A stretch of 64,000 nucleotides of DNA from Archivesica marissinica (taxonomy: Eukaryota; Mollusca; Bivalvia; Venerida; Vesicomyidae): the NCBI GenBank assembly GCA_014843695.1, contig CM026404.1, forward strand, positions 5,955,773 through 6,019,772, given 5' to 3'. Numbering within the stretch: position 1 is the first letter of the stretch; the number at the start of each line of letters is the position of its first letter. Under the pieces are notes generated by a model. That model was not told the origin of the DNA and did not search any database. It saw only the letters and a program-made list of their open reading frames with translations. The position numbers and the translations under genes were made by a program. Of this stretch, positions 24,201-39,200 are shown in pieces.

Positions 24201-27200
24201 GGTTACTCGGGTACGCAATTTATTGGTGTGGGGACTGCGTTCGCGCTATCCCTGAACATAAAAATTAACATTAATTTATAAGTTAATATTCTGCTGGATT
24301 AATTTGTTATGAATATTATTAACATTACATACTTCTAAATAGGCTTACAAAATAAGTGGTCTCATCAGGATCTGCACTTATTAGTCATAGAAATTACCCA
24401 TTTTGATAAATGAACTAATCCAAATGTAATTTCCTATTATAAAAATATCATGCACCAGTCCATGTCAGTTAATTTGTTTTTGAATTTATTAGACACTAGC
24501 GAGTTTTTATCGTTTTTAGAAGATTTAAATTAATTCAATGACAAATGAACACGAATATTAAGAGGATATTTGTTTGGTTCAGTGAATGATTGAATTATAT
24601 TTCACCGAATGAACATTGAAAGCATTATTATCTGTGAAGTGGCAGGCTCTATTTATAACATAATCTTCCAAAAAATTGTAAATTCACTGAATTGCAAACT
24701 ATAATGTACCCGTGCTTCAGTTACAATGAATGAAGTACGTTATGCGGTCGGTTATAAATAAACAGTATACGCAACAAAAAGTAAAGATCACATTTAAATT
24801 TTATTTCTATTAGTTTCTTTGCTTACGTAATAATCGACTTTCAAATTCATGAAACTGCTATCAAACAACAAACTATCCAGGTGGCTTGTGGGTGGTGGTT
24901 CATTACCACATTTCTTACAACAATTCACTATTATGCATGTTATTTGTAAAAATCACATTTTCTGATATATTCAGTTACAATCAATGTAGTACGCAACAAA
25001 AAGTAAAGAAATTATTATAAACCAAAAAACTAATAAATGTATTCTGAACAACAGTGTGCGTTCTACATGTATATTATAATGACAAGCGTATGAATGGAAC
25101 ACCCGCGGCTATGATGTCACAATTACTTTACTATGATTTAACAATAACAACAAGTACATATTTACAAAGTCAGTCAAAATGTGTAACGGTCAAATACTGG
25201 TCATTTGTAATCACAACTTTTAGGAAGTTTGAATTTCTACTGTAGCTGGATATGGCTGTTGATGAATTTGGGCAGGATTTGTAGTGTTAATAACACTTAT
25301 GTGGTTCATTACAGCATTTCTTGCAACAATTCACTATTATACTTTATTTATTTTACAACGATTGCGAAGCAAGTTTTAAATAAATAAAGTATAAAATAAA
25401 AAAATTCACTATTATGCATGTTATTTGTAGATATCACATTTTTTGATATATAACTGCTGTTGATTGCAGAGGTGAGATACAGAAGTATGAACAGCTGGTA
25501 GAGGATCTAAGAGGCCGGGTTAGACTTCAGGATGCCATACCAACTCATGAGGACGGTCTGGCTGACATGTACCTCACAGAGACCCAGCGAGGTGTCCAGA
25601 ATACCACCATAGACAGGCTTACGAGGTGCAAACAAATTCATTACATTGATCTATTTCAGTACTTATATTTTTTAATTTTAACCTTTTGCATCCAGCGCCA
25701 TGAGGGAGAGAAGAGGCAATGTAGAATTTAAATGCTTTGCCTAAGGGCATAATCGTAACGGCTACAGCTGGGCAAGAACTCCGGGCCTTTCGCACCTGAA
25801 GCGAACGCGCTACCACGACGCTCTCACGACTGTCTCTAATCTTACTCTACTAAACTCAATTATCCTGTACAGTCAAACCTGTCTTAAGCAGCCAGCTAAG
25901 GGAATCACAGAAAGTTTGCTGCTTAGCACAGGTGGCTGCTTAATAGAGGTCAAATGTATAATAAAACAACACATTGGGAATATCTAAACTGGCTGCTTAA
26001 TACAGGTTGGCTGCTTAACCCTTTCAACACCACAGACCTCTAAATAGGCTTACAAAAAGTGTAGATCCAGATGAGCCGGCTCGTGACGAGCCGTCTCATC
26101 AGGATCTGCACTTTTTGCCAGTGATATGACTATTTTTAGACATAATTACCCATTTTGATAAATGAACTTGTCCAAATGTGATTTTCTGATTCATTTATTG
26201 GTTTATGAATATCATGGACCAGTCCATGTGAGTTACTTGGTGTTGAATGGGTTAATAGAGGTGACCAGTAACACAGGTTTGACTGTATTCCACTATGTTA
26301 CAGTAGTTGTTGGTGCTACACAAAATCCATAGCAAACAAAACAAACGCCATTTTGGTGAATAATAATAATGTAATAGTGTGTTGTATCTGACAAGGAAGT
26401 AAGGTCACCATTGTGTTTATATTTAGAGAGCGTAATGATCTGTTGGAGGTTGTGGCGAACTTGAAGCACAGACTGACAGAGATGTCACACAGAGAGGAGG
26501 ATGCCTACCAGCAGATGAAGAAAGGCATAGAGCTGGTAGAGCAAGCAAAACTTGAACAAACACAGGTAGTAGTCGTACATTGTGAGATGTCCATGTATGA
26601 GTGGTTACGGTTGTTGCATTCAAATCACTTGTCCCTCACCGCTGTAGGTTCGAATCCCAATTGGGGTTCGAATTATTTCATGTGAGGAAGGTATCCAGTA
26701 GGCTGGCAGAAGGTCGGTGGTTCTACCCAGGTGTTTGTCCGTGCCTGAAATACTGCTCATAAGGGCACCCGGGGTCTTCCTCCACCAATAATAGCTGGAG
26801 AGTTCCCATACAACCTAAGCTGTTGGTGCGACTTTTAAGCCAAAAAACAAACAATCGTAAAACAAAACAGGTTGCACTGGAAGTCCATAGTTCACATTCC
26901 GCCGTCATTACATTTTACCGGTAACCAATCAATTTACAGAAAATGTAATGAACATAGACGTGTCGAGGCTAATACATAGCTGGTCGTGGTTGAATATTCT
27001 TTATTTTACAGAATTGACCTGGTGTAACCCTGAATCTACTAATCGTTCGCAATAGTTTGCATCGTACATGGAGAAAGTACGCAGGTACAGTCTACATCCG
27101 TTATGTCGAATTACATCGGACCGGACAAAATACTTCGACATAACCGAAGTTTGACTTAACGAAATTCGATATAAACTGAGCCAGTTATATGTACAATGAT

Positions 27201-30200
27201 AGTGTCTGAAACGGGACATAACCGACTGACATAACGGATGTAGACTGCATATGTTCAATATATAGATGTTATCTGTGGGTATTAATCACAGACAGAACAA
27301 AACAAAAAGTTTAAACTTTATTTATTTTACAACGATTGCGAAACAAGCTTTATCACCTTATATTAATCACTCTCGTTGGCGCGGATGAAAGCGTAAATGT
27401 GGTCATTTGTGTGGGAGGAAACCGGAGTACCCGGGGAAAACCCACCTGTCCGATCTGGCGACCACCGTACCATCTCACATACTTCCCGGTCTGAGGATCG
27501 TACCCGGGTCGCATTGGTGAGAAGCGAGAACAGACAGAACAGATGTTCTGGTAGGGGATATTAATTTATTGGTGTTACTTGTAGGCATTGATCCAGCGTG
27601 AGCAGCTAGCGGATGAGTTGAACAACATGAAGGATCGGTTTGATGCCCACATAAACAACACTCAGCAAATGATTAGTGAGGAGAAAGAGACCACGCGCAG
27701 GGAATGTAAACTTCTCAACGACGAACAAAACACAAAAGTATGAAAGCTTCACACTGTTTGTCCTCTGGTGTATACACAATCATTTCAGCTCGATTACGAC
27801 ACAAGTTCTTTCAACTTGGAACTTATTTCGCGAGAGACCTCATTAGTTTATACAAATTTATTTTTAGCTCGATTACGAAAAGCAAAATTCTTTCAACTTT
27901 TGAATAATCTCTCTGGAGACCTCATTCCTGATGGAACACATCGGTGTGAGGGAGATAAGAAGCAATTTGGATTCTCCTAGTCAGTGAATCCAAAACATCG
28001 TAATTGTATATTAAAAGTAATTATTCAAGATATTACACACCACTGTGAAGTGTTGTCATCTTCAATGTTCATGTCCATAGCTTAACCTGCCAATCACGAC
28101 TAAAGTCGCTTTTGCAAACAACATAGAGCCAGATCAGACGACAAAGAACGTGTTGTCTGATCAAGCTCTATGCTATTTGCTATTCGGTTAGTGGAGCTAA
28201 AACACTTGTCTGAATAGCAAACAACAAAGATCCTGATCAACCGCACATTCCATCCCATTTAAATGTTTAGATTTGTAAAATGACCTGATGCAGGCATGGA
28301 ATTTATGTTACCGTAGATAAAGGAGTTGACTGAGAGAATGGTAGCAGCCCAGAATGAGATGGAAAAAGCACTGAGAGATAAGGTTGATCTAATCAACCAG
28401 TTAGAGGCGGCTAAATTACAGATCAAACGATACGACCAGGAGGTCTCTATTGTAAGTATAAACAGTTATATAAATATTAAAATAACAAAAAATCTCCCTA
28501 TTTCACTGGTTCCTGTTAATCCTTGCAGCTAGGGTACAGTCAAACTTATATTAAGAGATCACCAAAGGGAAGGCAAGAAGCGGTCTCTAAGCGGGAACAG
28601 CCTCTTAACTCAGGCTAATTTGTTGACATGGTCACTCATAAAGACATGGTTACTCATAAAGACATGGTCACCCATAAAGACATGGTCACTCATAAAGACA
28701 TGGTCACCCATAAAGACATGGTCACCCATAAAGACATGGTCACCCATAAAGACATGGTCACCCATAAAGACATGGTCACTCATAAAGACATGGTCACCCA
28801 TAAAGACATGGTCACCCATAAAGACATGGTCACTCATAAAGACATGGTCACCCATAAAGACATGGTCACTCATAAAAATGGTCACCCATAAAGACATGGT
28901 CACTCATAAAAATGGTCACCCATAAAGACATGGTCACCCATAAAGACATGGTCACTCATAAAGACATGGTCACTCATAAAGACATGGTCACCCATAAAAA
29001 TGGTCACCCATAAAGACATGGTCACTCATAAAGACATGGTCACTCATAAAAATGGTCACCCATAAAGACATGGTCACTAATAAAGACATGGTCACTCATA
29101 AAGACATGGTCACTCATAAAAATGGTCACCCATAAAGACATGGTCACTCATAAAGACATGGTCACTAATAAAGACATGGTCACTCATAAAGACATGGTCA
29201 CTCATAAAAATGGTCACCCATAAAGACATGGTCACTCATAAAGACATGGTCACTCATAAAGACATGGTCACTCATAAAGACATGGTCACTAATAAAGACA
29301 TGGTCACCCATAAAGACATGGTCACTCATAAAGACATGGTCACTCATAAAGACATGGTCACTAATAAAGACATGGTCACCCATAAAGACATGGTCACTCA
29401 TAAAGACATGGTCACTAATAAAGACATGGTCACTCATAAAGACATGGTCACTCATAAAGACATGGTCACTCATAAAGACATGGTCACTCATAAAAATGGT
29501 CACCCATAAAGACATTGTCACCCATAAAGACATGGTCACTCATAAAGACATGGTCACTCATAAAGACATGGTCACTCATAAAGACATGGTCACTCATAAA
29601 GACATGGTCACCCATAAAGACATGGTCACTCATAAAAATGGTCACCCATAAAGACATGGTCACTCATAAAAATGGTCACCCATAAAGACATGGTCACCCA
29701 TAAAGACATGGTCACCCATAAAGACATGGTCACTCATAAAGACATGGTCACTCATAAAGACATGGTCACCCATAAAAATGGTCACCCATAAAGACATGGT
29801 CACTCATAAAGACATGGTCACTCATAAAAATGGTCACCCATAAAGACATGGTCACCCATAAAGACATGGTCACTCATAAAGACATGGTCACTCATAAAAA
29901 TGGTCACCCATAAAGACATGGTCACTCATAAAGACATGGTCACTAATAAAGACATGGTCACTCATAAAGACATGGTCACTCATAAAAATGGTCACCCATA
30001 AAGACATGGTCACTCATAAAGACATGGTCACTCATAAAGACATGGTCACTCATAAAGACATGGTCACTAATAAAGACATGGTCACCCATAAAGACATGGT
30101 CACTCATAAAGACATGGTCACCCATAAAGACATGGTCACTCATAAAGACATGGTCACTCATAAAGACATGGTCACTAATAAAGACATGGTCACTCATAAA

Positions 30201-33200
30201 GACATGGTCACTCATAAAGACATGGTCACTAATAAAGACATGGTCACTCATAAAGACATGGTCACTCATAAAGACATGGTCACTCATAAAGACATGGTCA
30301 CTCATAAAGACATGGTCACTCATAAAAATGGTCACCCATAAAGACATGGTCACTCATAAAGACATGGTCACTCATAAAAATGGTCACCCATAAAGACATG
30401 GTCACTCATAAAGACATGGTCACTCATAAAGACATGGTCACTCATAAAAATGGTCACCCATAAAGACATTGTCACCCATAAAGACATGGTCACTCATAAA
30501 GACATGGTCACTCATAAAGACATGGTCACTCATAAAGACATGGTCACTCATAAAGACATGGTCACTCATAAAAATGGTCACCCATAAAGACATTGTCACC
30601 CATAAAGACATGGTCACTCATAAAGACATGGTCACTCATAAAGACATGGTCACTCATAAAGACATGGTCACTCATAAAGACATGGTCACTCATAAAGACA
30701 TGGTCACTCATAAAGACATGGTCACTAATAAAGACATGGTCACTCATAAAAATGGTCACCCATAAAGACATGGTCACTCATAAAGACATGGTCACTCATA
30801 AAGACATGGTCACTCATAAAGACATGGTCACTCATAAAGACATGGTCACCCATAAAGACATGGTCACCCATAAAGACATGGTCACTAATAAAGACATGGT
30901 CACCCATAAAGACATGGTTGCTCATAAAGACATTGTCACTAATAAAGACATGGTCACCCATAAAGACATGGTCACTCATAAAGACATGGTCACCCATAAA
31001 GACATGGTTGCTCATAAAGACATGGTCACTAATAAAGACATGGTCACCCATAAAGACATGGTCACTCATAAAGACATGGTCACCCATAAAGACATGGTCA
31101 CCCATAAAGACATGGTTACTCATAATGACATTGTCACCCATAAAGACATGGTTGCTCATAAAGACATTGTCACCCATAAAGACATGGTCACTCATAAAGA
31201 CATGGTCACTCATAAAGACATGGTCACCCATAAAGACATGGTCACTCATAAAGACATGGTCACTCATAAAGACATGGTCACTCATAAAGACATGGTCACC
31301 CATAAAGACATGGTCACCCATAAAGACATGGTCACTCATAAAGACATGGTCACTCATAAAGACATGGTCACTCATAAAGACATGGTCACCCATAAAGACA
31401 TGGTCACCCATAAAGACATGGTCACTCATAATGACATTGTCACCCATAAAGACATGGTCACTCATAAAGACATGGACACTCATAAAGACATGGTCACTCA
31501 TAAAGACATGGTCACTAATAAAGACATGGTCACTCATAAAGACATGGTCACTCATAAAGACATGGTCACCCATAAAGACATGGTCACTCATAAAAATGGT
31601 CACCCATAAAGACATGGTCACTAATAAAGACATGGTCACTCATAAAAATGGTCACCCATAAAGACATGGTCACCCATAAAGACATGGTCACTCATAAAAA
31701 TGGTCACCCATAAAGACATGGTCACTCATAAAGACATGGTCACCCATAAAGACATGGTCACCCATAAAGACATGGTCACTCATAAAGACATGGTCACCCA
31801 TAAAGACATGGTCACCCATAAAGACATGGTTACTCATAATGACATTGTCACCCATAAAGACATGGTTGCTCATAAAGACATTGTCACCCATAAAGACATG
31901 GTCACTCATAAAGACATGGTCACTCATAAAGACATGGTCTCTCATAAAGTATGGAGAAAAAAAATGAAAAAAATATAAATTAAAATAAAGTATGATCACT
32001 CGTAAAAATGGTCGCTTATAAAGACGGTCACTCATGAAGATGACTCATAAAGAGTTTATGGATGGTGAGTGGTTCTACCTGATGTTCTACAGTATGTTCT
32101 ATAAGATGTCTGTTTCTAAATGCCAGTAAATGTTAAGATTGGCACCTTGTGTCTTGCACTACCGGGTAAAATACAGTTTGTTCTACTTCGGGTATCTGTT
32201 TGTTTGTAAACAGTGATCAGATCGACCACATGTTGGATGTTGATGATGTAAGTCGAAATCCAAATAAATAAGTATTATTCAATATGCAATGGCCGGACGT
32301 ATTATATCCGCAGTGTGCTACACTATTTTAGGCAACAGAGAACTTCAGTGCAGAAAACACCAATGCCAAGATACAGAAGAGTCAAGCCATGAATGAAACG
32401 AGCAGATTACGGTCGGAACTAGATAATCTCCGGAGAGACAAAGATGGGGTAACCATAGCAACAATCTTCTAAGCTTTGTTTTTTTATATACAGTATTACA
32501 TGTATAACCACTGACTAGTCTTCCATGTGTCGATGATTATTTTGATTAGTTTGTGATTGCCAAGCAGTGTCATGTAATATGTTATACTGAAGGACATACG
32601 GTATATGTATTGGATGGAATTAGAACTCATCAACCCCCTCCCGAACCCTCTCCCCCCTCCCAAACCCCCTCCCGAACCTCCTCCCTAAGTTGTTTCATGA
32701 ACCCCCCTCCCTAAGTTGTTTCATGAAACCCCCTCCCTAAGTTGTTTCATGAAACCCCCTCCCTCTGTTGTTTCATGAAACCCCCTCCCTCTGTTGTTTC
32801 ATGAAACCCCCTCCCTCTGTTGTTTCATGAAACCCCCCCCTAAGTTGTTTCATGAAACCCCCTCCCTCTGTTGTTTCATGAAACCCCCTCCCTCTGTTGT
32901 TTCATGAAATCCCCTCCCTCTGTTGTTTCATGAACCCCCCTCCCTCTGTTGTTTCATGAAACCCCCTCCCTCTGTTGTTTCATGAAACCCCCTCCCTCTG
33001 TTGTTTCATGAAACCCCCTCCCTCTGTTGTTTCATGAAATCCCCTCCCTCTGTTGTTTCATGAACCCCCCTCCCTCTGTTGTTTCATGAACACCCCTCCC
33101 TCTGTTGTTTCATGAACACCCCTCCCTCAGTTGTTTCATGAACACCCCTCCCTCTGTTGTTTCATGAACCCCCCTCCCTCTGTTGTTTCATGAACCCCCC

Positions 33201-36200
33201 TCCCTCTGTTGTTTCATGAACACCCCTCCCTCTGTTGTTTCATGAACACCCCTCCCTCAGTTGTTTCATGAACATCCCTCCCTCAGTAGTTTCATGAACA
33301 CCCCTCCCTCAGTTGTTTCATGAACACCCCTCCCTCAGTTGTTTCATGAACACCCCTCCCTCAGTTGTTTCATGAACAGCCAGTTGCGAGATTCCCAATT
33401 TGTTATACATTTGACCTCTATTTTAGCAACCACCTGTGCTAAGCAGCCACTTTCTGTGATTCCCTTGGCTGGCTGTTTAAGACAGGTTTGACTGTATTAA
33501 TAATCATGTATTCCATACCATAACATGTATTCTCAGGAAAGAAGTCGACTCACGTTGGAGCTGGATGATTTTCGACGTAGATTGAACAAAGCTGAGAGAG
33601 AGTTGGTGAATAGCAAGGAGGAATGTATACACCTTACTGCTAACGCTCAGGCATTTGAACGAGAGGTAAGTGACAGATACTTACATGTGATATATTTCTA
33701 GAGGCCATACTGCTAGGATTTCCAATGATTTTTGACTAATTTATTGTTATCCTTTTTTTCAGTCATTGTTACTGCCCCTTTCGGGAGCCTCATTTTACTA
33801 CAATACACAACCGCACAACCACTTATGTTAGTGTGAACATTTGCAATATCAAATAGTTCCCGTATAATTGTCAAGCTGTCAAAATTGAAAATGACAGACA
33901 AAACAAATTCATTAGAACATACGTTTTTATAATTAACTGTTTATGATTGTCATAAAATAACTAAATTACAAGAGTTTATTCAACAGTGGAAGAGAAAATG
34001 CCATCTTCCACTGTTTCAAAGTTTATACAAATTTATTTTAGCTCAATTGCGAGGCAACATGGAATTTAAATGCCTTGCCTAAGGGCACAATCATAACGGC
34101 TCCAGCGAGGCTTGAACTCTGGACCTTTCGCACCTGAAGCGAACGCGCATCCACTGCGTTCTCATGACTTCCACTGTTTCAAAGTAGTGAAAGATATCAT
34201 TTTATTTCGCTGAAAAATCTGAATCGTTCATTGGAAAGCATAGAAGAAGACAGTATGTTATCTTGTGTTACAGTTACACCTAGCTAAGTTGGCTCGAGAC
34301 AGTGTCGAGAGAGGAAGATCGGAGGATTTAAAGGTTGTAACCAAGAGAGCGCGTGCACGCGAGGACGAGCTCGGTGGCTATATAACTGACATGGAAGACC
34401 AGCACTGTAAGATTACTGCCTTGTTGAAAAAATGACCGACTAGTAGTTTAGTTTATATAAATTTCTTTTAGTCCGATTGCGAAGCAAATTCTTACAACAT
34501 TAGTTTATTCGCTCTCGAGATCTCATTCCTGAGGGAGAGAGAAGAGGAAGAGTGTCTTGCCAAAGGACACGACCATGGTGGTTCTGGCACAATCCCTCAA
34601 TTACGAGGAGGACACCTTATCCAATACCGGTACACCACGGAGGCTTCCATATTTGTCTTCAATCAACAGTTGACAATGTCTTAGTTGAGACGATCTGTCC
34701 ACCAATATAGAATTTTCCTAAGCTTGCCTAGCTCAATGATCGATACACGAAAATATTCACACCTTGATCTGTAAAATAACGCACACTATACTGGCATAGA
34801 TTTCCGATGTAGGAATCATCAATATAAAAGCATTACATGCATAGATTTCCGATGTAGGAATCATCAATATAAAAGCATTACATGCATAGATTTCCGATGT
34901 AGGAATCATCAATATAAAAGCATTACATGCATAGATTTCCGATGTAGGAATCATCAAAATAAAAACAATACTTGTATAGAATTTCGGATAAATGATAAGT
35001 GGGCAAACATTTTATTATTACACTCACGGTGGTTCCAATATTTTGTGTTGCAGTTTGCACATATATAAATATTAGGGATGGCAACGAATGTTCGAATATT
35101 CGAATATTCGGACGTTCGAACGAATATTCGAATATTAAAAAAAATATTCAAATCAAATTTTAATCAATTGCAGTTAAATCATAGCTTAAAAGGATATATA
35201 TGTTAGTTTAAATTTCAATCAATTAAGTTTCGAAAACAAAGAATGACCCAATGCGTGCCTGAAGGTGCGAAATGTCAGCGCGATTTGGCTCCAAATAACA
35301 AAGGAGGGTGATGGCATGTTGTTCACACCTTACAGGGGCCACTAATTGATTAATGCAGTCTATTTGACGGGACACAAACTGAGAAGCATTTGTTTTACAG
35401 GTACTAACTGTAGTGGAAATGGAAAGTTGGAGAAATTTGCGAATATTCGAATATTCGTTCGGAAGATCATCCGAATATTCGAATATCACAATCACCATTC
35501 GTTGCCATCCCTAATAAATATAGATCATGATTTTTCACCCTCATCGACAAGTGCTGCCAGATAACTGACGATTGTTTTTGTGTTTCCTCCCACCTCCCCT
35601 CACGGCACACGAATCATAGCACTACTGAAGCTTCCCATCGTAAAACAGTGTCCAATCACATAGCTCAAAGATACAAAATGATACGATACCTTGTATTTTG
35701 GTTATGATTAGTCGACTAATTACAAAACTTCGTCGACGATGAATCAGGTCATTGTCATCGACGATTAACTAACAAACTGATTAATCAGCCCACCACTAAT
35801 TTTTTAAAAATATTTTTTAAACTTGATTTATTTCACAACGATTACGAAGCAAGTTTTAACAACTTATATTAACCATACTCGTTGGCACTGATGAAAGCGT
35901 AAATGTGGTCATTCATCATCCCATCACTAATAAATATATATCCAGCCACCCATCCCATCTCATCTCAACAATAAACTTTGTCAAATCATGAAATGATATC
36001 TGCTACGGAAAGGAATTGATACACGTATAAGCATTCTTCATTTTGCTTGTTTTCCAATCCAAATTCATTTGTTTGATGTACGGGTATATATATTTCAATG
36101 TTTATAATCATCTCAACTGAATACAATATGGTTAACTCGTAACCTGCCGAATAAATTGGACAGAATGTGCAAACAACATAGATCCAGATCAGCAAGTGTT

Positions 36201-39200
36201 TTAGCTCCACTATCCGAATAGCAAACATCATAGATCGATCTAATTTGTGCCGTCTGATCTGGCTCTATGCTGTTTGCAAAAGCGACTTTAGTCGTGATTG
36301 GCAGGTTAAGGGTTAAACTAAGTTGCTACGTACATTTTGCTGAAGCTTCACAAGAAGACTATTCCAGTTTCAGGTTTATAGAAAGGATGTTATGGGTCCA
36401 AACACTTGGTTTGTGGTATCTCTGTTATTCCAGCATGTATAAGCAGGGATCATTCTAGAGGGCGATGTGGGCGAAATTGTCGCCCTAGGGACCCTGACTT
36501 CGCCCTCTGGGGGCCCCACTTCTCCCTAAAAAAAAAAAAATATATATTTTTTGGTTTTTACGATTTTCAAACAAAATTTTGTCTAGTAAGATACACTGGC
36601 CCATTATAAAGCACTCCGCCTATTCAAATGTTGTATTTAATGGTTGTACTGTGCACCATTTAAGGACGCGATTGCGCGCTTTCTCACTTCTCCCAAAATT
36701 TCTGACCTAGAATGAACCCTGGTATAAGCACATTTTAATTCCATGCAACATATTTTTGTATTTTCAGTCAATGAGATTTAAATGCAAGATTTTCTGTCTT
36801 GCTTCATGTAACCTGTAATTTGTTTCAGCCCACACGACCTCCGAGATGGACACAATGTTGGCGAAACAGAAGAAGTTGATCGGGAAACTGATGGGAGAAT
36901 GTCGTAAGCAAGCTGCCCAGTTAGAAGTCACTCTCAAGAAAAACAGGCATGTATAGTAGTAGTTATTTATTCTTAAAGTTCCGTGATGTCGTTGACGTAA
37001 GTCCTGTTGTAAATATTGCAGCAGAAGACAATAGTTTGTGTGGAATACATAATTAACTGTAACATGCACGAATGTTTGATATACCAATAATGCACCAGTT
37101 AATTTTAACCTACATTTCCGAGGACAAGGTAGGGTGGGAGATAGCACGGTTAAAGTGCATCTCTTTTCACTTTTACCTCAAAGTTGTTATTTACTTTACT
37201 GCGGAAGAACCAGGATTTTACAGCACATCAGAAATAGACAAGGAAATAACGGTAATCTAGAGTACAGAGGGGCGTGCAATGTCACCAGGGCTAGTACCAG
37301 AAAACTGCATGACAGAGCCTCTATCTGATCTGAGCTTAGAGAAAGGTTACAGCGACAACCTGTTGTGGCCCTGTAGGATTTTTTCAAGAGCAGAATGATA
37401 AGGTGCCCGGCTCCTTTTCAGCCCTTTTCCCCTTTATGTCTGCCCTTTTGCCTTTATTTTTAATTTTATTTTGTAAGCCTCAACAGGTGAGTGTCTTCGA
37501 GAGGGCAGACTTTTATAAACTCGAACTCATCTGCACTTTTGACCAACATGTACTGCCCTACTGCCTCTGTGATCAAGCATAATTAACTGTCAATCACCGT
37601 AACCGCCAAATATCCCCTCCCACTCCTAGCCCCTTCACCGCTCAAATTACACCATGCCTCTTTTCTGACCCACAATACCCTATTTTTCCACCTGTGTGAG
37701 ACATGTTTAACTAGGCATTATTGACTTGTACATGAAGTCTGGATCCTGAAACATGCACAAATCATTAAGACTAGTAAGATTGCTCTCCCTTTCATCACCA
37801 ACATTGAGCAGTTAGATTGCTCTCCCTTTCATCACAGGCATTGAGCAGTTAGATTGCTCTCCCTTTCATCACCGACATTGAGCAGTTAGATTGCTCTCCC
37901 TTTCATCACCGACATTGAGCAGTTAGATTGCTCTCCTTTTCATCACCGTCATTGAGCAGTTAGATTGCTCTCCCTTTCATCACAGGCATTGAGCAGTTAG
38001 ATTGCTCTCCCTTTTATCACCGACATTGAGCAGTTAGATTGCTCTCCTTTTCATCACCGTCATTGAGCAGTTAGATTGCTCTCCCTTTCATCACCGGCAT
38101 TGAGCAGTTAGATTGCTCTCCCTTTCATCACCGACATTGAGCAGTAAGATTGCTCTCCCTTTCATCGCCGGCATTGAGCAGTTAAGCTGGATTTTCTTAC
38201 TAAATTTTGAAGTGCTGAAGTTGTTTTACAGCATGCCACCTACACTATGACTGATAGTGTGCATTTGTTTTGCAATAGTTCAAAATAAGTTTGTCTGTAT
38301 TTAAAATGCAGCGGAAGTGTAATAGTCGGATGTTTACTAGTCAATTAGCCCTGACCCGATTCATTATGCATGTAGATATTGGAGACTGCATTTTAGGTCA
38401 GTAGTGCAGCAGTGTTATACTGTAGTTGGGTTACATTGAGAAGATGTTTATGCAGGTGGTTAGCTGGCCATACCTAGGCTTGGGACCGGTTGTTAGTTCG
38501 CCTTAGCCAGGCTTGAAACGACCGGCGGTTAGCTCGCCTGAACTATGCTTGGGACCGGTGGCTAGTTCATTTGAACTATGCTTGGGACCAGTGGTTTGCT
38601 CGTCTGATTTATGTTTGGGATGCGTAGTAGATGTGGGTCATCCAGCATTCTGTCCATAATTGCTTAAAATCACAACTCCACCATTAGTGTGGGCATCAAT
38701 ACCATTGTACACCTCATAAAATGTCACCAACTCACTATTATGTACTTCATAGAGCTGAGAGCGGGAAATTAAAACGACATAATGATGAATTAAAGAACCG
38801 AGTTCAGAGGTCAGCATCACGACTGAATGATCTAGAGGACCAAGTAGAGCAACATTCCAGGGTGCAAGAGAAGATGACGGAGAGATTGAAGATGATGGAC
38901 GACCATTCCCAGCATCAGGGGACACAGGTAGGTTATTGTAGAACAATGTTCCAGGGTGCAAGAGAAGATGACGGAGGGATTGAAGATGATGGACGACCAT
39001 TCCAGTATCAGGGGACACAGGTAGGTTATTGTAGAACAATGTCCCAGGGTGCAAGAGAAGATGACGGAGAGATTGAAGATGATGGACGACCATTCCAGTA
39101 TCAGAGGACACAGGTAGGTTATTGTAGAATATAGTAGAACAATGTCCCAGGGTGCAAGAGAAGATGACGGAGAGATTGAAGATGATGGACGACCATTCCA

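Noticed and set aside
28620..32035. Numerous long frames on both strands (MVTHKD-type and SDHVFM-type repeats)
   Set aside because: They are by-products of an 18-bp intronic repeat; both strands are equally open and the frames stop wherever the 16-bp variant occurs.
32636..33378. CRISPR-like regular repeats
   Set aside because: Units are contiguous with no unique spacers, and the context is a eukaryotic intron.
36951..36956. GT donor (GTATAG) for exon 14
   Set aside because: It would shift the frame and give a stop two codons into exon 15; the GC donor at 36947 keeps frame and length.
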